This document shows positions 1 through 4,695 of a stretch of 7,699 nucleotides of DNA, in pieces. Source of the stretch: Piscirickettsiaceae bacterium (lineage in GTDB: Bacteria; Pseudomonadota; Gammaproteobacteria; Thiomicrospirales; Thiomicrospiraceae); assembly GCA_027019045.1 (NCBI GenBank), contig JALUXI010000231.1:1-7699 (forward strand). Direction: 5' to 3'. A program made the translations under genes and the position numbers. Position 1 is the first letter of the stretch; each line of letters begins with the position of its first letter. Under the pieces are notes generated by a model, which was not told the origin of the DNA, did no database searches, and was given only the letters and a program-made list of their open reading frames with translations.

Positions 1-423
1 ACCTAAAATAACGGTTTTATAAAGTGTAGTGTGTTTTAAGCTATCAAAGCTGAGGGCAAAAAGATAGGCACCAACTAAGCCACCGAGTACATAGACAATG
101 GCATCCTTCCGTCCTTCACCCATGGCTGCGACGGATGTCCCCGGGCAGAGTCCACCGATCGCAAAGCCTAAACCAAAAATTAGTCCGCCTACGAATACCC
201 CTAAGTAAGCGGCCTTGATGCTGAAGTGTGCTTGACCTGGGACAATGGCATTGTAGGTAAAGACAATAATAGTGGCTAAACCAATAGAAAATAGAATTTC
301 TTTGGCGAGTTTTAAATCACGCAAAGTGAGCATATCGATAATGCGAGTCGGATTGGTCGCTCCTAGTCGTTGAAGGACATAACCAAAGGCACCACCAAGT
401 AGAATAGCCAGTAGAATTTCCAT
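1..423 (-). CDS. YeeE/YedE-family (split form) sulfur-compound transport membrane protein, 3' end outside window
   Basis: An uninterrupted minus-strand frame of 141 codons starts at ATG 423-421 and reaches the left edge without a stop, so the C-terminus is missing. A good ribosome binding site (AAAGGAGCG) lies just upstream. The protein is very hydrophobic: a helix at about residues 2-18, one at 42-60, a glycine-rich one at 71-90 and one at 109-126. The motif GLCPGTSVAA (residues 91-100, Cys93) is the conserved cysteine motif of the YeeE/YedE (TsuA-like) family, whose full-length members import thiosulfate or related sulfur species through cysteine relays in the inner membrane. Full-length relatives are a single chain of over 300 residues; here the function appears split with the neighbour starting at 1019, whose stop is only 2 bases upstream, so the two are surely co-transcribed. 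The substrate (thiosulfate, persulfide or other) is inferred from the family and not visible in the sequence. Confidence 0.88.
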   Translation of the reverse strand, partial: MEILLAILLGGAFGYVLQRLGATNPTRIIDMLTLRDLKLAKEILFSIGLATIIVFTYNAIVPGQAHFSIKAAYLGVFVGGLIFGLGFAIGGLCPGTSVAAMGEGRKDAIVYVLGGLVGAYLFALSFDSLKHTTLYKTVILG

Positions 424-425
424 GC

Positions 426-1019
426 TTACGCTCCTTTTTTAGATTTTGTGCCATAAATTAGGATGGCTGTTGGAATGGCGGCGCCAAATACGCCGATGGC
501 GAAGACATAACCACTCACCGCTGTTTGCAACATGCCGCTGATCATGTGACCTGAGGTACAACCGCCTGCTAGGCGTGCGCCATAAAGCGCAAGGATGCCA
601 CCAATAAAGGCAAAGAGGAAGCGTAAAGCAGGTTTATAGCCATATTTTTTACGGAAGGCTTCGGGGACAATTTTGTCCTCTTTACTGGCTCTTGGGCCTC
701 CTGTAATGGAGGCGATCAACGCCCCGATAATAGAGGAAAGAACGAAGACATAACTATAGTTGATTGGATTTTCAGCACTGCGAGCATAGCTTGCATGGAC
801 TTTATTGATATAGCCATTAGGGCTGGTGAGGACTTTTTTACCATTGACCTCTTTTTCTTGCACAATGCTAGGATCAATGGCCTTCCAAACAATAGTGTCA
901 GTAACGACAAATTGAGTGGAGACTCCAATAGGTTTGACAAGAATGACGGCCAGTGCGGCAAGGATGCCTAAAAATAAACCGCCTTGAATCCAGCTAAATT
1001 CGCCAGCTTTATCAGACAT
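426..1019 (-). CDS. YeeE/YedE-family (split form) sulfur-compound transport membrane protein
   Basis: A 197-residue membrane protein starting at ATG 1019-1017, behind a clear ribosome binding site (AAGGAGAG). Likely membrane helices lie at about residues 11-30, 88-108, 131-150 and 168-190, with a soluble segment at about 33-87 between the first two. The motif GGCTSGHMISG (152-162, Cys154) is the hallmark of the YeeE/YedE sulfur-transport domain. With the downstream partner (GLCPGTS motif) it forms the two-gene version of this transporter, seen in many sulfur-oxidising and other proteobacteria; such pairs are sometimes called PmpA/PmpB. The working unit is probably a heteromer, each chain supplying one conserved cysteine half. 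The gene is first in the unit, preceded by a TATAAT element and an inverted repeat in the 104-base leader region. No sulfur-oxidation enzyme or ArsR-type regulator is visible here; they could lie beyond the left edge. The family call is secure, the substrate is not. Confidence 0.9.
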   Translation of the reverse strand: MSDKAGEFSWIQGGLFLGILAALAVILVKPIGVSTQFVVTDTIVWKAIDPSIVQEKEVNGKKVLTSPNGYINKVHASYARSAENPINYSYVFVLSSIIGALIASITGGPRASKEDKIVPEAFRKKYGYKPALRFLFAFIGGILALYGARLAGGCTSGHMISGMLQTAVSGYVFAIGVFGAAIPTAILIYGTKSKKGA

Positions 1020-1049
1020 GTTATCTCTCCTTTTTTGATTTGATGTGTG

Positions 1050-1083
1050 AATTAAACGCCTTGTTGTGAGTGAGGTGTTTAAA
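1050..1083. repeat. Imperfect inverted repeat, candidate operator for the sulfur-transport pair
   Basis: TTAAACGCC (1052-1060) and GGTGTTTAA (1074-1082) are inverted copies matching at 8 of 9 positions, separated by 13 bases. The site lies between the minus-strand -10 element at 1102-1097 and the start codon at 1019, so it would sit just downstream of the transcription start, a usual place for a repressor operator. Sulfur-transport pairs of this type are often controlled by ArsR-family sensors, but the repeat cannot be assigned to any regulator from sequence alone. Chance occurrence in AT-rich DNA is possible. Confidence 0.3.
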
Positions 1084-1092
1084 TTAGAACCT

Positions 1093-1102
1093 TGGTATTA
1101 TA
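1093..1102. promoter_or_regulatory. Overlapping divergent -10 elements
   Basis: On the minus strand, bases 1102-1097 read TATAAT, a perfect -10 box, placed about 78 bases before the ATG at 1019; no good -35 box is seen at 15-19 bases. On the plus strand, 1093-1101 read TGGTATTAT, an extended -10 (TGn plus TATTAT), which can work without a -35. Predicted start sites are near 1090 (minus) and 1108 (plus). The two boxes share five base pairs, so polymerase could bind in only one direction at a time. The call rests on motif match only. Confidence 0.45.
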
Positions 1103-1159
1103 GAGGAATCAATTAAGTTTTTTATGAGGAAGATAATAAGATTTTTTTATGGAGGGGTG

Positions 1160-1345
1160 ATGGTTTTTGTGCGTTTATGGGTTTTGATTTTGGTGGCTTC
1201 GGCGGTAAGTTGGCTAGTGTTACGAGTACTGAACCGCCCGCAGCCATTTTTTCATCTTTTGTTATTTTGGATGATGGCGATTTTTGGCAGTATGGGGCTG
1301 ATGTATGGTGTCTCCGTCTGGTTTACAGCGAATCAAGGGGCTTGA
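1160..1345 (+). CDS. Small hypothetical two-helix membrane protein
   Basis: I do not recognise this protein. The preferred start is ATG 1160-1162, because GGAGG at 1151-1155 sits 4 bases before it; this gives 61 residues. An in-frame ATG at 1124 would give 73 residues but has no ribosome binding site at a useful distance. Two hydrophobic segments are visible (about residues 5-21 and 29-51 of the short form) around a basic turn containing RVLNRP, which suggests a hairpin with both ends on the same side of the inner membrane. The codons look like normal coding sequence and the frame fills the 313-base gap between rsgA and the sulfur-transport pair. An extended -10 element lies upstream at 1093-1101. 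The last 13 bases overlap the end of rsgA on the opposite strand. It may be a real small gene of unknown role; a chance open frame remains possible. Confidence 0.5.
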   Translation: MVFVRLWVLILVASAVSWLVLRVLNRPQPFFHLLLFWMMAIFGSMGLMYGVSVWFTANQGA

Positions 1346-2313
1346 ACGAAACGCTCTCTTAGCCGCTGAAAGCTGAGGTAGCGGGTATCGGCAATCTCTT
1401 CCTCTTTAACCGCATGACGAATAGCACAATCTGGTTCAGTGGTGTGGGTGCAGTTGTTGAATTTACACTGTCCTAAAAAGGGGTGAAAATCGGGATAAGC
1501 CTGCTCTAGTTCTTCCAGTGAGCAAGGGTGGGGTGTGAACTCTCTGACACCCGGTGAGTCAATGAGGTTACCGCCTGATGGGAGGTGGTAAAGGATACTA
1601 TTGGTGGTGGTGTGTTTGCCTAGGCCACTTTTTTCTGAGAGTTCATTGATTTTGATGTCGATATCGGGGATAAGGGCTTTGATGAGACTTGATTTCCCCG
1701 CGCCTGATAGACCGACCAGTACGCTGTTTTTGCCCTGCATTCTTTCTGCCAGTTCATCAAGCCCTTCGCCTGTGACCGTAGAAACAGGCAGAATGGGGAT
1801 TTCCAATTCGTCGTAAGACCAGAGTAGTTCGGCAATGGCTTCCCACTCTTCTTCACTTTGAAGTAGGTCGATTTTATTGAGAATAATAAAAGCGGGCAGT
1901 TGCAGTTGATGGGCGGCGACCAGATAGCGGTCAATCATATCAGGGTGAACGCCTGGTTCGACGGGCGCGACGATGCCGATTTGATCTATATTGGCGGCCA
2001 CCATGCGGGTTTGTCCACGAAAACCAGGGCGACTGAGTTCATGGCGGCGAGGTTGGGTTTTGACAACCACGCCTGTATTGGGTTCGATATCAGGTTGCCA
2101 AAACACTTGATCGCCGGCAACCAGTTTGCCCAGATGTTGGCGGACGGCACAGTTATGCAGTTCGTCCTGCTCATCTTCCACTAGGACCCGTTTGCCGAAA
2201 TTGGTGATCACGAGTCCAGGCTGAAGTTGACTTTCATCTAGGGTATTGTCTTCCGCTTGGCGACGGTTTTTAACACGAGCTTGTTGCTGTTTGGAGAGTT
2301 TGCGTTTGCTCAA
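1333..2313 (-). CDS. rsgA: Ribosome small-subunit-dependent GTPase RsgA (YjeQ)
   Basis: RsgA is a circularly permuted GTPase that acts late in 30S ribosomal subunit maturation, checking the decoding centre and releasing other assembly factors. The 326-residue protein has the expected parts in order: a basic N-terminal tail, an OB-fold (about 32-90), then the GTPase motifs in permuted order, G4 NKID (146-149), P-loop GLSGAGKSS (201-209), a G2 region with GKHTTT (232-237) and G3 DSPG (252-255). A C-terminal zinc site follows with Cys283, Cys288, His290 and Cys296 in the family spacing C-x4-C-x-H-x5-C. The start codon is TTG (2313-2311): the resulting N-terminus MSKRKLSK matches the E. coli protein, and an AGAGGA ribosome binding site lies upstream inside the end of phhB. 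It is the last gene of the M48-phhB-rsgA unit, 2 bases after phhB. Length and motifs are complete. Confidence 0.97.
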   Translation of the reverse strand: MSKRKLSKQQQARVKNRRQAEDNTLDESQLQPGLVITNFGKRVLVEDEQDELHNCAVRQHLGKLVAGDQVFWQPDIEPNTGVVVKTQPRRHELSRPGFRGQTRMVAANIDQIGIVAPVEPGVHPDMIDRYLVAAHQLQLPAFIILNKIDLLQSEEEWEAIAELLWSYDELEIPILPVSTVTGEGLDELAERMQGKNSVLVGLSGAGKSSLIKALIPDIDIKINELSEKSGLGKHTTTNSILYHLPSGGNLIDSPGVREFTPHPCSLEELEQAYPDFHPFLGQCKFNNCTHTTEPDCAIRHAVKEEEIADTRYLSFQRLRERFVQAP

Positions 2314-2315
2314 AA

Positions 2316-2651
2316 TCAGTCCTCTAGCAGCGCATCAATTTTAGCAGCCATAATGAGGTCGTTCATTGATAGCCCTTTGATGTCATGGGTGGTGAGGGTG
2401 ATTTTGCACTGGTTATAACCAAAACAGATCTCTGGATGGTGGTCTTCCTTGTGAGCTACCCAAGTGACTGCATTGACAAAAGCAACGGTTTGATAGTAGT
2501 TTTTGAATTTGAAGGTTTTTTCCAAAGATAGATAGTTAAGCGGCACTTCCCAGCCTTTAAGCACGGTCATGTAGCTTTCAATGGTGGGGATGATGAGCGG
2601 TTTGTCTTTTGGGTTGATGGGTTCACATTTTGCAGTTTTAAGTTCAATCAT
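2316..2651 (-). CDS. phhB: Pterin-4a-carbinolamine dehydratase (4a-hydroxytetrahydrobiopterin dehydratase)
   Basis: This enzyme dehydrates 4a-hydroxytetrahydropterin to quinonoid dihydropterin, recycling the cofactor of aromatic amino acid hydroxylases. I start it at ATG 2651-2649 (111 residues, the usual family length), since AAGGAG lies 6 bases upstream. The frame stays open to an ATG at 2714, but that would add 21 residues buried in the preceding protease gene. In the 111-residue form the whole signature is present: His71-His72-Pro73, Tyr79, His89 and Asp98 with the family spacing, including the three histidines expected at the active site. The gene overlaps the protease stop region by 8 bases and ends 2 bases before rsgA, indicating translational coupling. 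No phenylalanine hydroxylase is visible nearby. Members lacking that partner have been suggested to serve other pterin pathways such as molybdopterin metabolism; which applies here is open. Confidence 0.94.
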   Translation of the reverse strand: MIELKTAKCEPINPKDKPLIIPTIESYMTVLKGWEVPLNYLSLEKTFKFKNYYQTVAFVNAVTWVAHKEDHHPEICFGYNQCKITLTTHDIKGLSMNDLIMAAKIDALLED

Positions 2652-3909
2652 GGTTTTTCTCCTTAAGGGATTTAAGGTGGTCAATTCGAATCTTGGCGGG
2701 TGGATGGCTGTCATGGTAAGCGGAGTACCAAGGATCAGGGGTCAAGGTGCTGGCATTGTCTCGATACATTTTAAGTAGCGCCGAAATCAGCGCATCGGCA
2801 CTGGCGTGTTTGGCGGCGAAGGCATCCGCTTCAAACTCATTTTTACGGCTTTTAATTGCAAAGAAGGGAGCAAGGAAAAAGAAAAGCGTGGGGACGGCAG
2901 TCATAAAGAGCAGTAGTGCAGCGGCTGGTGTATGGGTGGTCATCCCCAGTCCTTCAAAAAAGGCAGGTTGATGGGCGAGCCAGTCGAGCAGGTAGAAGCC
3001 AATCAGACTGATGATGGCTGATAAAACCAGCTGTTTACGGATGTGTCCATGTTTAAAGTGTCCCAGCTCATGGGCGAGAACCGCTTCCACCTCTTCAGGA
3101 GAGAGAGTCTCCAGCAGGGTATCAAAAAATACAATGCGTTTGTTTTTTCCCATGCCTGTGAAATAGGCGTTGCCATGTCCTGAGCGAGAGGAGCCGTCCA
3201 TCACAAAAATGCCATTGGATTCAAAGCCTGTGCGTTGCAATAAATTTTCAATGCGTTGCTTCATCTCGCCCTCTTCAAGGGGAGTGAATTTATTAAATAA
3301 GGGGGCGATCCATTTGGGGTATGCCCAAAGAATAAACAGATTAAATGCCATCCACACTAACCAAGTGTAGAGCCACCAGTCTTGATCAAAAAAGCGTTCC
3401 ATCAGCGTGAGAATCACCCATAGAAGTGGGATACCTAGTACCAACATCAATGCCCAGCCTTTCAGAAGATCGGTGATCATTTTCATGGGGGTCATTTTAT
3501 TGAAGCCGTATTCCTCTTCAATTTTAAAGGTGGAGAGGATGGAGAAAGGCAGATGAAGTAATGACAGAAACCAGAGCGTAGAGATGATAAAGCCAATATT
3601 TTGCCAAATTTTAGGCAGATCGGTACCTAGCCAAAGGTCATAAATCTGCTGAAAGCCGCCGCCAACGGTCATAAACACCAAGATGGCCGCATCAAAGAAT
3701 AGCGCGAAACGAGCCAGCTGTAATTTGGCACGAGAGTAGTCAGCTGCTTTTTGATGTGCCTCTAAAGAGACGGTGTTAGCAAATTCTTCAGGCACTTTGT
3801 TGCGGTGGAGTCCAATATGAAATTGGTTTTTGATGTTTAAAAAGACTTCAATGCCCAAGTTAAGGAAGAGGGTGGCGAGAAAAAGGGTGGTTATGAATTC
3901 TGGTGTCAT
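2644..3909 (-). CDS. M48-family STE24-type (CAAX prenyl protease 1-like) membrane metalloprotease
   Basis: A 421-residue integral membrane zinc protease. The zinc site is HELGH (280-284: ligands His280 and His284, catalytic Glu281), with the third ligand probably Glu358 in the NEFEADAFA segment (357-365). Other STE24 hallmarks are present: EYGFNKMT (133-140), SRSGHGNAYFTG (241-252) and the C-terminal HDSHPPAKIRI (399-409). Hydrophobic helices are evident at about 4-24, 65-85, 104-124, 150-170, 179-198, 294-311 and 328-351. In eukaryotes STE24 trims prenylated proteins; bacteria lack that route, and relatives are thought to act in membrane protein quality control. The size and N-terminal helices separate it from the shorter HtpX. 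It is first in the unit with phhB and rsgA. Only a weak ribosome binding site precedes the ATG at 3909-3907 (CAAACAAAA), so translation may be modest. The physiological substrate is unknown. Confidence 0.93.
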   Translation of the reverse strand: MTPEFITTLFLATLFLNLGIEVFLNIKNQFHIGLHRNKVPEEFANTVSLEAHQKAADYSRAKLQLARFALFFDAAILVFMTVGGGFQQIYDLWLGTDLPKIWQNIGFIISTLWFLSLLHLPFSILSTFKIEEEYGFNKMTPMKMITDLLKGWALMLVLGIPLLWVILTLMERFFDQDWWLYTWLVWMAFNLFILWAYPKWIAPLFNKFTPLEEGEMKQRIENLLQRTGFESNGIFVMDGSSRSGHGNAYFTGMGKNKRIVFFDTLLETLSPEEVEAVLAHELGHFKHGHIRKQLVLSAIISLIGFYLLDWLAHQPAFFEGLGMTTHTPAAALLLFMTAVPTLFFFLAPFFAIKSRKNEFEADAFAAKHASADALISALLKMYRDNASTLTPDPWYSAYHDSHPPAKIRIDHLKSLKEKNHD

Positions 3910-3944
3910 TTTTGTTTGGCTGTTTGTTAAGGATAGGGTAGAGT

Positions 3945-3972
3945 ATTGTAGAAGATTTTAATGAGCTTTACA
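3945..3972 (-). promoter_or_regulatory. Candidate promoter of the M48 protease-phhB-rsgA unit
   Basis: On the minus strand TACAAT (3950-3945) is a good -10 box, with TGTAAA (3972-3967) 16 bases upstream as a poor -35. Transcription would begin near 3938, giving a leader of about 28 bases before the ATG at 3909. It lies in the 76-base divergent gap with orn, whose own promoter must overlap it; the best forward -10 match there is TTTAAT at 3957-3962, without a clear -35. Confidence 0.32.
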
Positions 3973-3985
3973 CGAGGAGTCACTG

Positions 3986-4537
3986 ATGCAGTCAGAAAAT
4001 CATTTAATTTGGATAGATTTAGAGATGACGGGGTTGGACCCGAAGACAGATTCGATTATTGAGATTGCGACGGTGGTCACGGATTCGCAGTTGAATACCG
4101 TCGCAGAAGGGCCTGTGATTGCGATTCAAACGCCGCAAGAGAAACTGGATGCGATGGATGAGTGGAATCAACAGCATCACGGCAGTTCGGGGTTGATTCA
4201 GCGGATTCAAGAGAGTCAAGTTTCGATGGCTGAAGCGGAGCAGCAGACGATTGCGTTTTTACAACAGTATGTCCCCAAAGGCAAATCGCCCATGTGCGGC
4301 AATAGCATCTGCCAAGACCGCCGTTTTTTAGTGGAAGAGATGCCCGCATTGGAAGCCTATTTCCACTATCGGAATTTAGATGTGAGTACCTTAAAAGAGT
4401 TGGCACGCCGCTGGGCACCTGAGGTGTATAGTGGACATGAAAAGAAAGGCGCACATTTGGCATTAGATGATATTTATGAGTCTATTGATGAGTTGAAATA
4501 CTATCGTCAGCATCTGTTTGCGGAAAAGTATCAGTAG
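3986..4537 (+). CDS. orn: Oligoribonuclease (DEDDh 3'-5' exoribonuclease)
   Basis: Orn degrades very short RNAs, above all dinucleotides including pGpG from cyclic-di-GMP breakdown, to mononucleotides in the cytoplasm, and is essential in many gammaproteobacteria. The protein has 183 residues, close to the E. coli length (181). The DEDDh catalytic set is complete: Asp11 and Glu13 in WIDLEMTGLD, Asp111 in GNSICQDRRFL, His157 in GAHLALDD and Asp162. The conserved block from LDVSTLKELARRW (131-143) also matches. The ATG at 3986 follows a GAGGAG ribosome binding site at 3974-3979. The gene is transcribed away from the M48 protease and stands alone, since a terminator begins at the base after its TAG stop. 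Confidence 0.98.
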   Translation: MQSENHLIWIDLEMTGLDPKTDSIIEIATVVTDSQLNTVAEGPVIAIQTPQEKLDAMDEWNQQHHGSSGLIQRIQESQVSMAEAEQQTIAFLQQYVPKGKSPMCGNSICQDRRFLVEEMPALEAYFHYRNLDVSTLKELARRWAPEVYSGHEKKGAHLALDDIYESIDELKYYRQHLFAEKYQ

Positions 4538-4584
4538 CGGGACTGGGGATTTTGGCAAAATCTTGAAAGCAGTCTCGATTTTTT
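4538..4584 (+). terminator. Intrinsic terminator of orn
   Basis: The outer stem is CGGGACTG (4538-4545) paired with CAGTCTCG (4570-4577), eight pairs with one G-T. Inside it, GATTTT (4548-4553) pairs with AAAATC (4557-4562) around the loop GGC. Six T residues follow at 4579-4584. The stem starts at the base after the orn stop codon, so a terminating ribosome would cover its left arm; this is common for such terminators. Confidence 0.7.
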
Positions 4585-4586
4585 GT

Positions 4587-4618
4587 ATTGAATTTGCTGC
4601 CAAGTGACTGATTGAATT
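4587..4618. repeat. Short direct repeat upstream of the ilv promoter
   Basis: ATTGAATT occurs at 4587-4594 and again at 4611-4618, 24 bases apart, the second copy ending just before the TATAAT. In E. coli the ilvIH genes are controlled by Lrp bound at several AT-rich upstream sites, so these could be regulator half-sites. With only eight bases in AT-rich DNA, chance is a fair alternative. Confidence 0.22.
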
Positions 4619-4621
4619 AGG

Positions 4622-4627
4622 TATAAT
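4622..4627 (+). promoter_or_regulatory. -10 element of the ilvI-ilvH-ilvC promoter
   Basis: TATAAT is a perfect -10 box placed after the orn terminator and 68 bases before the ilvI start codon. No strong -35 is seen: CTGCCA (4597-4602) matches TTGACA at four of six positions but at a long 19-base spacing. A weak -35 fits a promoter that depends on an activator, as the Lrp-controlled E. coli ilvIH promoter does, but that link is inference. Transcription would start near 4634. Confidence 0.6.
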
Positions 4628-4652
4628 ATTCGGCTAATTCTTTATTTTGTAG

Positions 4653-4677
4653 CCTCTGCGATGCGTAGAGGTTTTTT
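4653..4677 (+). terminator. Terminator-like hairpin in the ilvI leader, candidate attenuator
   Basis: CCTCTGCG (4653-4660) pairs with CGTAGAGG (4664-4671) in an eight-base-pair stem with one G-T pair and the loop ATG, followed by six T residues (4672-4677). This is the form of an intrinsic terminator. It lies between the TATAAT at 4622-4627 and the GGAGG at 4682-4686, so any ilvI transcript from that promoter must pass through it, which points to attenuation or processive antitermination. Only about 19 bases separate the predicted transcription start from the stem, too few for a leader peptide of the usual kind. It could also be a second stop for read-through from orn. Confidence 0.6.
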
Positions 4678-4695
4678 AGTTGGAGGACCATTGTT

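Noticed and set aside
1177..1362. Alternative plus-strand frame of 61 codons overlapping the small membrane protein
   Set aside because: It has no ribosome binding site or coherent hydrophobic pattern, and runs 30 bases into rsgA; the frame ending at 1345 is better supported.
1620..1934. Second minus-strand frame within rsgA (104 codons)
   Set aside because: It is a frame-shifted reading of rsgA, which is intact with all GTPase motifs in one frame, so it is no evidence of a frameshift or nested gene.
1900..2184. Plus-strand frame of 94 codons opposite rsgA
   Set aside because: It is antisense to conserved rsgA coding sequence, with no recognisable domain and no independent signals.
2652..2714. 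Upstream ATG extending phhB by 21 residues
   Set aside because: The extension lies inside the M48 protease gene and has the low-complexity look of an out-of-frame overlap, whereas ATG 2651 has AAGGAG at the right distance and gives the usual family length.
4077..4463. Minus-strand open frame of 128 codons opposite orn
   Set aside because: It is fully covered by orn with its complete DEDDh active site, has no recognisable domain and no ribosome binding site of note.
4608..4637. Possible leader peptide reading Ile-Glu-Leu-Gly-Ile-Ile-Phe-Gly before a TAA stop, upstream of the ilvI hairpin
   Set aside because: It lacks a standard start codon and ribosome binding site, and it overlaps the TATAAT box, so it would lie mostly before the predicted transcription start.
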